DNA from: an uncultured Ruminococcus sp.
GTDB taxonomy: Bacteria; Bacillota; Clostridia; Oscillospirales; Ruminococcaceae
DNA: 25,518 bases
NCBI GenBank assembly: GCA_910579835.1
Contig: CAJTWQ010000027.1
Span: forward strand, 1 to 25,518
Reading direction: 5' to 3'
The notes under the pieces are model-generated. The model saw only the letters and a program-made list of their open reading frames with translations. It was not told the origin of the DNA and made no database searches. The position numbers were made by a program, and so were the translations under genes. Position 1 is the stretch's first letter. Each line of letters starts with the position of its first letter. Positions 8,223 to 16,081 of the stretch are shown piece after piece.

Positions 8223-8618
8223 ATGAACAACGAAATATATGAAAAATTTGCTGACTGGCTTGATACTCTCCTTGAAAACAACGAAATGCCCGATGGAACT
8301 GCCGCCTACTGTTTTAACCTCTATGAGGAATCTGCTGAGGACAGCGTTTACGGTGTTCAGCTTATTGCAGCTGATACCTTTGACGAGAAGGATCCCGACT
8401 GGGCGTGTGAGGAGTGCTGGTCGTCGGGGGAGGATATTTTCTGCGTGGAGCTTTCCGATGAAGATGAAAAAGACTGGCGGACGGCTCAGGCAATAATAAA
8501 AAGCTGGATAGAGGATTATCTCAAAGATGGAAAATACGGCGGTATTCTTAGCAAAAATCCTGTTGGAATAGGATTTGTAGATGGTGATTTGGAAATTTTA
8601 AATAATAATGAAGGGTGA
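8223..8618 (+). CDS. small acidic protein of unknown function, between iorA and iorB
   Basis: 131 residues, very rich in Asp and Glu, with five Trp and four Cys. No signal peptide or membrane segment. The start follows an AAAGGAAG site, and its TGA (8616-8618) lies six bases before the iorB start, so iorB's ribosome site overlaps its end and translation is probably coupled. I do not recognise a family. A conserved-looking core is DPDWACEECWSSGEDIFCVEL, then a helical KDWRTAQAIIKSWIEDYL. Placement inside the ior operon suggests a cytosolic accessory or regulator of the oxidoreductase, but that rests on position only. Confidence 0.8.
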   Translation: MNNEIYEKFADWLDTLLENNEMPDGTAAYCFNLYEESAEDSVYGVQLIAADTFDEKDPDWACEECWSSGEDIFCVELSDEDEKDWRTAQAIIKSWIEDYLKDGKYGGILSKNPVGIGFVDGDLEILNNNEG

Positions 8619-8624
8619 TTATAT

Positions 8625-9197
8625 ATGGAAACTAAATCAATTATGATAGTAGGCGTAGGCGGACAGGGTTCGCTGCTTGCTTCAAGACTTTTAGGAAACG
8701 TCCTGCTTGCCCAGGGCTATGATGTTAAGGTCAGCGAGGTGCACGGAATGTCTCAGCGAGGAGGATCCGTTGTTACATATGTAAGGTACGGCGATAAAGT
8801 ATATTCGCCTGTTATTGAAAAGGGCGAGGCGGACGCCGTTATATCCTTTGAGCTGCTTGAGGCAGCAAGATGCCTGCCCTATCTGAAAAAAGGAGGTCAT
8901 CTCATTACCTCCACACAGCGGATCGATCCTATGCCGGTTATTACAGGGGCTGCAAAGTATCCGGAGGATCTTACAGAAAAATTGACAGCCGCTGGGGCTG
9001 ATCTGGTAGCCGTTGACGCTCTTGCTCTGGCGGAACAGGCAGGAACTTCAAAGGCTGCAAACGTGGTTCTTATGGGGGTTCTGGCGTCACGGCTTGATTT
9101 TCCCGACGAGCTTTGGCAGAATGCTTTGGAGCAGTGTGTTCCCCCTAAATTTCTGGAGCTGAATAAAAAGGCGTTTGAACTTGGCATGAATGCATAA
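8625..9197 (+). CDS. iorB: indolepyruvate ferredoxin oxidoreductase, beta subunit
   Basis: 190 residues, typical for IorB. It opens with the gamma-domain GVGGQGSLLASRLLG loop, followed by VSEVHGMSQRGGSVVTYVRYG, a hallmark of the 2-oxoacid:ferredoxin oxidoreductase gamma-type domain that helps bind CoA and completes the active site with IorA. The ribosome site GAAGGGTGA overlaps the stop of the preceding small gene. Start and end are complete. Confidence 0.95.
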   Translation: METKSIMIVGVGGQGSLLASRLLGNVLLAQGYDVKVSEVHGMSQRGGSVVTYVRYGDKVYSPVIEKGEADAVISFELLEAARCLPYLKKGGHLITSTQRIDPMPVITGAAKYPEDLTEKLTAAGADLVAVDALALAEQAGTSKAANVVLMGVLASRLDFPDELWQNALEQCVPPKFLELNKKAFELGMNA

Positions 9198-9239
9198 TCC
9201 CGAAATTATATAACTAAAAGGCATGAAAGGGGAGATTTT

Positions 9240-9911
9240 ATGAAACGCATATTATCGTTTATTGCCGCTCTGGTTATGACTGCCGCCGTCTGCTGCTCGT
9301 GTGGAGATACCGATGCAGGAACGGACAGCCCGGAGACATCTGAAACGGCTGAGAACGAGGAAGTTATAATTCCTCAAACAGAGTCTGATGTAAGAAGGCA
9401 GACATATACCAAGGCTATTGACAGGGGAGAGAAACCCGAGGTCGCAGCAGTTCACCTTTCGTGCGTGTGTGACGGTGATATCAGCGAGAAGGTCAGCATC
9501 AGTGATTTGTACAATGTGAACGTTCTTCACAGCGGAGTTGTGGGACTTGTGGGAGTTCCTATAAAGCTGACGTATGATGACAGCCTTTCTGAAACGAAGC
9601 TCTATTTTATTTATGATGCGGATGAATTGAGAGGTATTCCACCGAAAAATTTTATCATGCTTCATTATAACGAGGAAAGTCAGTTCTATGATACGGTGGA
9701 AAATTTTGTTCTCAACGAAGATGAACACACGGTTTCAGCCGACATCTCCGAGGGGGGAGTCTATCTTCTTGCAGATGCATATCAGTGGTATGAATGCTGG
9801 GGGCTGGACGTTTCAGAGTATGCGTATGACAAGCATCCGGAAGATCATCCTACCGACTGGGAGCGTGAATGTGATACAGGCAGCATTATGGAGCTGGCAA
9901 ACAAGGCGTAG
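9240..9911 (+). CDS. secreted lipoprotein-like protein, N-terminal part of a gene split by an in-frame TAG
   Basis: 223 residues after a strong AAAGGGGAGA site. The N-terminus (MKRILSFIAALVMTAAVCCSCGD) is a signal peptide with a lipobox-like Cys cluster, then a Ser/Thr/Glu linker and a mixed beta domain ending in a SEGGVYLLAD motif like those of surface-protein repeats. It ends at TAG 9909-9911. The very next codons (GCT, then ATG 9915) continue in the same frame as a second long ORF, so both were very likely one 485-codon gene. Without readthrough the product would be a truncated lipoprotein. The family is not recognised. It sits inside the ior-paaK operon. Confidence 0.75.
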   Translation: MKRILSFIAALVMTAAVCCSCGDTDAGTDSPETSETAENEEVIIPQTESDVRRQTYTKAIDRGEKPEVAAVHLSCVCDGDISEKVSISDLYNVNVLHSGVVGLVGVPIKLTYDDSLSETKLYFIYDADELRGIPPKNFIMLHYNEESQFYDTVENFVLNEDEHTVSADISEGGVYLLADAYQWYECWGLDVSEYAYDKHPEDHPTDWERECDTGSIMELANKA

Positions 9912-9914
9912 GCT

Positions 9915-10697
9915 ATGGAAAATGCTCCGGAATTTCATATATCTGATGCGGCAGAGCTTGCGTCGGTTGTGTGGTACGTGAACGGAGTCTGTGAGGATGG
10001 CATTGTTGCCGTATTTCTTGAAAACGATATTGATCTTACCGGATACGACTGGAAATCTATGGGCTGGACTAATGTTGGAACAAAGCATCAGTTCAGCGGC
10101 TTGGTGGACGGTCAGGGGCATACCATAAACGGAATGACAATAAACTCCGGCTATGAGGACACCGGTTTTATCGGCTATGGTCTCGGGGCGTCAGTCAAGG
10201 ATATCAGTTTTACAAATGCTGATGTATCGTCAACGGGTTGCACCGGAATAGCAGGCGGTCAGCTCTATATGTGCGGTGAATGGGGCAATGTTTACACTCA
10301 GGGAAAGGTCTGCGGCGGCAATGAAGACTACGGTGCGATAGTCGGCAGGGAGACGGATATTACTTTTAGAGACTGCACGGCAGATGTAACTGTTGACGGA
10401 GAGTCTTTCGAGTATCTTTCATACCGGCAGAAGCGCGAGGCTGAAGTTGAAATAGTGGAGACGTTTAATCTCACAATTAGCGAAGATCACACTGTTACTC
10501 GTGACCAGCATGAGGGATTCTGCAATCTTGGCTGGACGGTAAAATACAACGATGTCGAGGTTCTCGACAGAAATGCGGAGAATGAGTTAAGCTACCGGTA
10601 TTTCGATGATAGTCCGGGAAAATATACTATTTATCTTACCGCTTATATAAACGGAACTTACATAAGAGTAAGTAATATTATAGAATATACAATATGA
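9915..10697 (+). CDS. GLUG-like repeat domain, C-terminal part of the split secreted protein
   Basis: 260 residues in the same frame as the upstream ORF and separated from it by only one stop and one sense codon. There is no signal peptide and no convincing ribosome site (only AAGGCG before the TAG), so independent translation is doubtful. The start FHISDAAELASVVWYVN resembles the helix that leads into GLUG/beta-helix domains of surface proteins. It is followed by FSGLVDGQGHTINGMTI, GFIGYGLGASVKDISF and a GAIVGR turn, typical GLUG-type strands. The last 90 residues look like a beta-sandwich (GKYTIYLTAYINGTYIRVSN). Its end overlaps only the out-of-use upstream ATG of paaK. Confidence 0.65.
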   Translation: MENAPEFHISDAAELASVVWYVNGVCEDGIVAVFLENDIDLTGYDWKSMGWTNVGTKHQFSGLVDGQGHTINGMTINSGYEDTGFIGYGLGASVKDISFTNADVSSTGCTGIAGGQLYMCGEWGNVYTQGKVCGGNEDYGAIVGRETDITFRDCTADVTVDGESFEYLSYRQKREAEVEIVETFNLTISEDHTVTRDQHEGFCNLGWTVKYNDVEVLDRNAENELSYRYFDDSPGKYTIYLTAYINGTYIRVSNIIEYTI

Positions 10698-10729
10698 TGC
10701 AAAATAATGATTTAAAGGAGGAAACACCA

Positions 10730-12037
10730 ATGGAAAGATATTGGAATAAGGAAATCGAAACCATGTCAAGGGAGGACATGAAAAAGTTACAGGACGAACG
10801 TCTTGTGGCTCAGGTAAAGCACGTTTATGAAAACGTGAAATATTACCGTGATCTTATGGACGAAAAAGGAGTTAAGCCGGAGTATATCAGGTCGACCGAC
10901 GATCTTCATAAGCTGCCGTTCCTTTCAAAGGCGGATCTTCGTGAAGCATATCCCTATGGACTTCTTGCCAAGCCTCTCAGCGACTGCGTAAGAATCCAGT
11001 CAACCAGTGGAACTACCGGCAAGCGTGTTGTAGCTTTTTATACACAGAATGACATTGACCTTTGGGAGGACTGCTGCGCCCGTGCAATTACTGCTGCGGG
11101 CGGAACAAACGAGGATGTATGTCAGGTATGCTACGGCTACGGACTTTTTACAGGAGGTCCGGGACTTAACGGCGGTTCTCACAAGGTGGGATGTCTTACG
11201 CTTCCTATGTCAAGCGGAAATACGGAGCGACAGATCACATTTATGCGCGACCTGGGAGCAACCATTCTCTGCTGCACGCCCTCATATGCCGCATATATCG
11301 GTGAAACCCTCCACGATATGGGCTATACTGCCGACGACATAAAGCTCAAAGCCGGAATCTTCGGCGCCGAGCCATGGACAGAGGAGATGCGTCGTTCTAT
11401 TGAAAAATCTCTGGGTATAAAGGCGTATGACATTTACGGTCTTACCGAGACAAGCGGCCCCGGCGTTTCTTTTGAATGTTCCGAGCAGACGGGTATGCAC
11501 ATCAATGAGGATCATTTTATTCCTGAGATCATCAACCCCGACACCGGCGAAGTACTCCCCGAGGGAGAGGTGGGCGAGCTTGTGTTTACCAGCATCACTA
11601 AGGAGGCATTTCCGCTGCTCCGATACAGGACAAGAGATCTCTGCGTGCTGAGCCGTAAGAAGTGCTCATGCGGACGCACGCTTATTAAGATGACCAAGCC
11701 TATGGGCAGAAGCGACGATATGCTTATTATCAGGGGAGTAAACGTGTTCCCGTCGCAGATCGAGACGGTACTTATCGAGCAGGGATATTCGCCGAACTAC
11801 CTTATCGAGGTAGATCGTGTGAATAATTCCGATACGTTGGATATAAGCGTTGAGATGAATCCCGATCAGCTTTCAGACAAGGTAAAGGATATGCAGCAGC
11901 AGGAGAGAGCGCTTGCCGAGGCTATGAAGACCATGTTGGGAATCAATCCGAAAATTCACCTTGTAACGCCTAAGTCTATAACAAGAAGCGAGGGCAAGGC
12001 TGTACGAGTTATCGACAGGCGTAAACTCCATGATTGA
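10730..12037 (+). CDS. paaK: phenylacetate-CoA ligase family protein
   Basis: 435 residues, the family norm. It is an adenylate-forming enzyme that activates an aryl acetate with ATP and CoA; next to iorAB it may act in either direction on arylacetyl-CoA. Visible motifs are the P-loop STSGTTGKR (about 90-98), YGYGLFTGGPG, FGAEPWTEEMR, the YDIYGLTETSGPG core, YRTRDL, and the hinge/C-terminal SDDMLIIRGVNVFPSQIE and TRSEGKAVRVIDRR with the conserved late Lys. A CxCG zinc-like pair (KKCSCGR) is normal for PaaK. AAAGGAGGA at 10714-10722 fixes ATG 10730 as the start; an ATG at 10694 in frame lies upstream of this site and is rejected. Confidence 0.93.
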   Translation: MERYWNKEIETMSREDMKKLQDERLVAQVKHVYENVKYYRDLMDEKGVKPEYIRSTDDLHKLPFLSKADLREAYPYGLLAKPLSDCVRIQSTSGTTGKRVVAFYTQNDIDLWEDCCARAITAAGGTNEDVCQVCYGYGLFTGGPGLNGGSHKVGCLTLPMSSGNTERQITFMRDLGATILCCTPSYAAYIGETLHDMGYTADDIKLKAGIFGAEPWTEEMRRSIEKSLGIKAYDIYGLTETSGPGVSFECSEQTGMHINEDHFIPEIINPDTGEVLPEGEVGELVFTSITKEAFPLLRYRTRDLCVLSRKKCSCGRTLIKMTKPMGRSDDMLIIRGVNVFPSQIETVLIEQGYSPNYLIEVDRVNNSDTLDISVEMNPDQLSDKVKDMQQQERALAEAMKTMLGINPKIHLVTPKSITRSEGKAVRVIDRRKLHD

Positions 12038-12052
12038 TAGGAACAGATATGT

Positions 12053-13186
12053 ATGAAAAAAATCATATCAGCAGCTCTTGCAGGAGCGTTATGCGCAGGA
12101 GCATTTGTTTCTTGCGGAGACAAAGAAAAGGAAAAAGGCAGTAAAGGCGATGTATTATCGACAAAGGGAAAAAGCGAGTATACGTCAATATATCCCCTTG
12201 ACGGCAACAAAAATGAGCTTATGGAGAGTATCGACGGCGGAATAAAGTACAGTATCAGCAGGGCAAAGGAGTACCGGAAAGAGAATGATACTGAATATAA
12301 TCCGTGGGTAATTAAGTTTTCCGGCAATAAATTTGTTATGCCAATTAAAATGAGTGGCGTTGACTGGGTGTATTATGACGGTACATTTTCAGTTAAGAAC
12401 GGAGAAATAAAGTTTTCTTATGAAAATTTTATTGTTCCTGAAAATGATACAAAAGTTAATATCAATGATAATATTGAATATGATGAAGATATTGCGTTAG
12501 GAAAATCGGAGAAATTAGACGGATTATCAAAAGAGGAAAGAGTAGAGTTGATTAAAAAGGAACAAGGAAAAGCGGCTTCTGGTTCCCAAATTGAGAGTAT
12601 GCAAAATCTGAACGAATACGGCTCATATTGTAAATTTGCAGCTCCGCTTATGAATGCCAGCGATAAGTGGTCTGATTTCACTTTACTTCCGTTTATTCGT
12701 ACTACAAAAGGAGTGGATATAAATATTGAATATTCCAATACGCTTAAAACCATTGACAATTTTCTCTGCACGGAAACATATGGTATTGAACTGGACGGAA
12801 AGTATAAAAAAGGTAAGGACTTTACCCTAAAGCATGATCTGGAAGATACATTTAAAGAAAACGAACAGTCGCCGTATCAGTGGGAAGAAGAACCGGAAGA
12901 ATGGCTTGATCGGTATATGGAAAGGGCAGAGGTACAGTACAGCTGCGACAGTCTGGAGTCGACCATAGAGTTCTCCGGTGGTAAGTGGAAGTGGTATAAC
13001 GCCGACGATGAACTTCTGAACAACGGTAAATACGAGGAAAGCAAGAAATATCCCGGACTTATCGCGATGTATCTTGACGAGGATTCAGAGAAGCACCCGG
13101 AATATGCAGTGTATACCGGTCCGCTTTGGTTTTATATAGCCGACGACGGAGAGATTTACTATCCGGCATTTGTTAAAGTTGAATAA
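12053..13186 (+). CDS. lipoprotein of unknown function
   Basis: 377 residues. A signal peptide ends in the lipobox FVSC (Cys21), followed by a Lys/Glu-rich tether, so it should be anchored to the outer face of the membrane. The rest is Tyr/Asp/Glu-rich without recognised motifs. Its C-terminal part (EFSGGKWKWYNADDELLNNG ... LWFYIADDGEIYY) looks like a beta-barrel or lipocalin-like fold. TAGGAAC precedes ATG 12053, 15 bp after the paaK stop, so it is co-transcribed. It has no obvious biochemical link with paaK and the ACT gene on either side. Base composition is more AT-rich in the middle (12300-12800) than in its neighbours. Confidence 0.8.
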   Translation: MKKIISAALAGALCAGAFVSCGDKEKEKGSKGDVLSTKGKSEYTSIYPLDGNKNELMESIDGGIKYSISRAKEYRKENDTEYNPWVIKFSGNKFVMPIKMSGVDWVYYDGTFSVKNGEIKFSYENFIVPENDTKVNINDNIEYDEDIALGKSEKLDGLSKEERVELIKKEQGKAASGSQIESMQNLNEYGSYCKFAAPLMNASDKWSDFTLLPFIRTTKGVDINIEYSNTLKTIDNFLCTETYGIELDGKYKKGKDFTLKHDLEDTFKENEQSPYQWEEEPEEWLDRYMERAEVQYSCDSLESTIEFSGGKWKWYNADDELLNNGKYEESKKYPGLIAMYLDEDSEKHPEYAVYTGPLWFYIADDGEIYYPAFVKVE

Positions 13187-13210
13187 ATTAATTTAGAGGA
13201 GGAATATTTT

Positions 13211-13645
13211 ATGGCAAACGTAAGACAGATCTCAGTTTTTGTGGACAACAAGCCAAACCGGCTGGCAGGCGTCATGCAGCTTTTGAAAGAAAGCGGAATT
13301 AATCTCAGGGCGCTCAGCCTTGCAGATACGAAGGATTTTGGTATACTCCGCATTATTGTAAACGACACTGACAAGGCTGTCGGACTTCTCAAAGAAGCCG
13401 CATACGCCGTTACAGTTACGGAAATTCTGGCAATTTCTATTCCCGATTCTCCCGGACAGCTCAGTCGTGTTCTCGACATTCTCGGAGCTGACGGGGTAAA
13501 TCTGGAGTATCTTTATGCGTTTATCGGGAAGTCTGACAGATCGGTTTCCTTTGTTATAAGAGTTGACGATAATGACCATGCTGCCGAGGCTCTGACAAAA
13601 GGCGGAATTATTCAGCTTACCGAAAATGATATTGAAGAAATGTAA
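13211..13645 (+). CDS. tandem ACT-domain protein, likely amino-acid sensor
   Basis: 144 residues made of two ACT domains (about 4-68 and 72-138). The first opens RQISVFVDNKPNRLAGVMQLL, with the Asn-Arg-Leu-Ala turn that usually contacts the amino-acid ligand. The second opens ILAISIPDSPGQLSRVLDIL. No enzyme domain is attached. Stand-alone double-ACT proteins next to paaK and iorAB are a recurring arrangement in Firmicutes and are assumed to sense aromatic or branched amino acids. Strong AGAGGAGG site. It is the last gene of the operon; no strong terminator follows before the next promoter at 13693. Confidence 0.92.
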   Translation: MANVRQISVFVDNKPNRLAGVMQLLKESGINLRALSLADTKDFGILRIIVNDTDKAVGLLKEAAYAVTVTEILAISIPDSPGQLSRVLDILGADGVNLEYLYAFIGKSDRSVSFVIRVDDNDHAAEALTKGGIIQLTENDIEEM

Positions 13646-13692
13646 AAAATATACAAATTATCTCTGGAATTATAAATTTATTTTGAAAACGC

Positions 13693-13722
13693 TTGACAAT
13701 TATCCTTGAAATGCTGTATAAT
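13693..13722 (+). promoter_or_regulatory. sigma-A promoter of the zinc-ribbon gene
   Basis: TTGACA (13693-13698), 18-bp spacer, TATAAT (13717-13722), both boxes perfect. Confidence 0.85.
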
Positions 13723-13766
13723 ATTCATATGATAATTTTTAGATTTTCCGACAGGAGTGATGTGCG

Positions 13767-14201
13767 ATGGGTATTCTCGATAAATTCAATGATGTAAGCA
13801 GAGGAGTTTCTGAGAAGACTAAAAACATTTCAGAGGGTAATAACCTGAAGAGAAAGATTCTTTACGAAGAAGAAAGAATTGTTGAAATTTTCACGGATAT
13901 AGGAAAGAAATATTATAAGAATCCTAATGACGATCCTGCTCAGCTCAAGCTTCTCTGTGATGATATTGATCAGAGACGCAGAAGAATTAAGAAAATGAGA
14001 TATGAGCTTAATCAGATAAGAGGATATAAGATCTGTCCTAAGTGTGATGCAGAGGTTAACGATCGTTTCCAGTTCTGCGGACGATGCGGCGCCAGACTTC
14101 CTGATATTGAGGATGAGGATTTTTTGTCTCTTGAAGCAAACGATTACTATACAGAAAGCAGCAATAATTTCTTCAACGCAGATTCAAACAAGAATTATTA
14201 A
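13767..14201 (+). CDS. coiled-coil protein with C-terminal zinc ribbon
   Basis: 144 residues. After MGILDKFNDVSRGVSEKTKNISEGN the protein is helical and charged, with a likely coiled coil at about 30-88 (LYEEERIVEIFTDIG, QRRRRIKKMRYELNQIRG). A zinc ribbon follows at about 91-112 (CPKCDAEVNDRFQFCGRCGARL, four Cys) and then an acidic, Asn-rich tail. No membrane segment. Start ATG 13767 follows AGGAGTGA. Such proteins are frequent in ruminococci and unstudied; a structural or adaptor role is a guess. Confidence 0.85.
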   Translation: MGILDKFNDVSRGVSEKTKNISEGNNLKRKILYEEERIVEIFTDIGKKYYKNPNDDPAQLKLLCDDIDQRRRRIKKMRYELNQIRGYKICPKCDAEVNDRFQFCGRCGARLPDIEDEDFLSLEANDYYTESSNNFFNADSNKNY

Positions 14202-14231
14202 GAGATACCAGACAGGCTCTTAAACAAGCTA

Positions 14232-14267
14232 AAGGCTGTTCCGTTAAACCGAACAGCCTTGTTTTTT
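14232..14267 (+). terminator. rho-independent terminator after the zinc-ribbon gene
   Basis: AAGGCTGTTC (14232-14241) / GAACAGCCTT (14251-14260), loop of nine, then GTTTTTT. It stands only 20 bp before the next gene's start. Confidence 0.92.
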
Positions 14268-14287
14268 GATGAATGCAGGTAAAAAAT

Positions 14288-15619
14288 ATGAAAAAAATAA
14301 AATATATTACAGAACTTTTTTTGCTGGTGATATTTTGCATTCTCATACCGCTGTGGAATATTGCTTCTTTAGGTGTTTTTTTGAAAATAATCCTGACGAT
14401 CGGATTTTCAGCCGCATTTTTATGCATCCTTTTCAGACGTGGGAAAGACGATTCCGGCAATAAAAGGCTCAGAAAAATTAACAGGGGAATAGAGCTTATC
14501 AGACTTTCTGCCGGAGCTGTTCTTTCAGAAACAATCATACTTATCGTTTTTTTCTCAAAGCAACTGCAAAGCGGTATTCTTAATGCCATATTTTCTGTGG
14601 CAATGCCCGTTCTTGCGGTCGCACTGATAATTTTTTCCGGCATCATTCGCATTTCCCTGAACGCAAGGCAGCTTAAATTAAAAAACTATCTTTCTCTGGT
14701 CTGTTTCTGGTGGCTTCCGGTTGTAAATATTTTTGTAATCAGAAAATTCTACAAAATAGCGGGCAGAGAATATATTGTTGAGTCAAATCGCATAGAACTT
14801 GAAAATGCCCGTGCAGAAAACGAGATATGCCATACAAAATATCCTGTTATCCTTGTTCACGGAATCTTTTTCCGTGACTGGCAGTTTTTTAACTATTGGG
14901 GAAGAGTTCCGGCAGAGCTTATCCGTAACGGAGCAAAGATATATTATGGCAAACAGCAGTCATCAAGTTCTGTTGCAAAAAGTGCTGAGGAGATTCGCAG
15001 AACTATCCTTAAAGTCATTGAAGAAACCGGTGCGGAGAAAGTTAATATCATCGCTCATTCAAAGGGCGGACTGGACAGCCGTTATGCCATAAGCCGTTTG
15101 GGAATGGATAAATATGTTGCAACTCTTACAACGATTAATACTCCGCATAAGGGCTGCGATATGGTTGATTATCTACTTAATAAAACCCCTTCTTTTATTG
15201 TCTCATTTATATCTAAGAGATATAACGGAATCTTTTCAAGACTTGGCGACGAAAATCCTGATTTTATGGCTGGAGTACACGATCTCAGCGCTGTTCGTGC
15301 CGGAAAATACGACGAGGAAATGCCGGATTCTCCGTTTGTTTCATACAGAAGCGTTATGACTGTGATGCGTTCGGCTTCTTCTGCGGGATTTCCGCTGAAT
15401 ATCGGATACAGAATGATAAAAAAGCTGAACGGTGAAAATGACGGACTTGTCTGGGAGAGGTCAGCCGTTCACGGCGATTACCGTCTTATTCGTCCGGAAT
15501 CTAAAAGAGGGATAAGCCACGGTGATGTAATTGATCTTAACCGTGAGAATATCAACGGGTTTGATGTGAGAGAATTTTATGTTGATATGCTTTTCAGACT
15601 TCGTCAGGAGGGTTATTAG
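14288..15619 (+). CDS. membrane-anchored lipase/esterase, alpha/beta hydrolase fold
   Basis: 443 residues. Four or five hydrophobic segments fill the first 150 residues. The catalytic domain follows: the oxyanion turn VILVHGIFFRDW, the nucleophile elbow AHSKGG (S258), and the GLDSRYAISRLG stretch seen in family I-type triacylglycerol lipases. The acid is probably the Asp in GENDGLVWERSAVHGD and the His that in GISHGDVID. The expected role is an esterase or lipase acting at the membrane; the substrate is unknown. ATG 14288 follows AGGT, and the earlier in-frame ATG 14273 lies almost in the terminator tail. I see no promoter between terminator and start, so expression may rely on readthrough. 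The 3' end overlaps the convergent gene by 26 bp. Confidence 0.85.
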   Translation: MKKIKYITELFLLVIFCILIPLWNIASLGVFLKIILTIGFSAAFLCILFRRGKDDSGNKRLRKINRGIELIRLSAGAVLSETIILIVFFSKQLQSGILNAIFSVAMPVLAVALIIFSGIIRISLNARQLKLKNYLSLVCFWWLPVVNIFVIRKFYKIAGREYIVESNRIELENARAENEICHTKYPVILVHGIFFRDWQFFNYWGRVPAELIRNGAKIYYGKQQSSSSVAKSAEEIRRTILKVIEETGAEKVNIIAHSKGGLDSRYAISRLGMDKYVATLTTINTPHKGCDMVDYLLNKTPSFIVSFISKRYNGIFSRLGDENPDFMAGVHDLSAVRAGKYDEEMPDSPFVSYRSVMTVMRSASSAGFPLNIGYRMIKKLNGENDGLVWERSAVHGDYRLIRPESKRGISHGDVIDLNRENINGFDVREFYVDMLFRLRQEGY

Positions 15620-15992
15620 AAAATCTTTTTCTTATAAGCATACATAAATAATATGACGGTATGCACAGCAAAAACCAGTATACCGTAAAGTGCGGACAAA
15701 TTTGTCCGAGAACATTCAGCGGCATATCGGAATAATCCCATACATTCCAGTGCATTATGAGATTGTCGAAAATACCGACTGTGAATTCTACGGCGGTGAT
15801 TATTACGGCGCCTATGAAGCAGCTGCGTATCAATGTCATTGCTTTGTGTCTGTTTATTCCATAGAGAATTGCCAGGATCGCTCCTCCGGTCAGCGACATG
15901 GTCCAGTGGGTGTATCCACGGTTAAGTATCTCCACAAGGCTGTACAGAAAATAGCCCATAAGAAATGCGAATGTGTACTGTGAGAGTTTCAT
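15594..15992 (-). CDS. CmpB-like four-helix membrane protein (putative ABC transporter permease family)
   Basis: 132 residues, almost entirely hydrophobic, with four predicted membrane helices. The pattern EFTVGIFDNLIMHWNVWDYSD, then a Gly/Cys turn and a last helix with basic end, matches the small proteins annotated as putative ABC transporter permease (CmpB-like, Pfam ABC_trans_CmpB). No transporter genes are nearby, so the name should be taken loosely. GAGGT precedes the start at 15992. A 16-bp perfect palindrome (15692-15707) lies inside the gene. Confidence 0.8.
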   Translation of the reverse strand: MKLSQYTFAFLMGYFLYSLVEILNRGYTHWTMSLTGGAILAILYGINRHKAMTLIRSCFIGAVIITAVEFTVGIFDNLIMHWNVWDYSDMPLNVLGQICPHFTVYWFLLCIPSYYLCMLIRKRFSNNPPDEV

Positions 15993-16081
15993 ACTATTAC
16001 CTCGTTTTCTATTATTAGTGTAAGATCAATATAAGTATAGACCAATATTTTCAGAATATACGGATTGAAGGAGAAGATGAA

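Noticed and set aside
9909..9911. TAG as a recoded sense codon (pyrrolysine-type)
   Set aside because: Another gene in the window (lipase) ends normally in TAG, and no suppressor tRNA or pyl gene is present, so a nonsense mutation is simpler.
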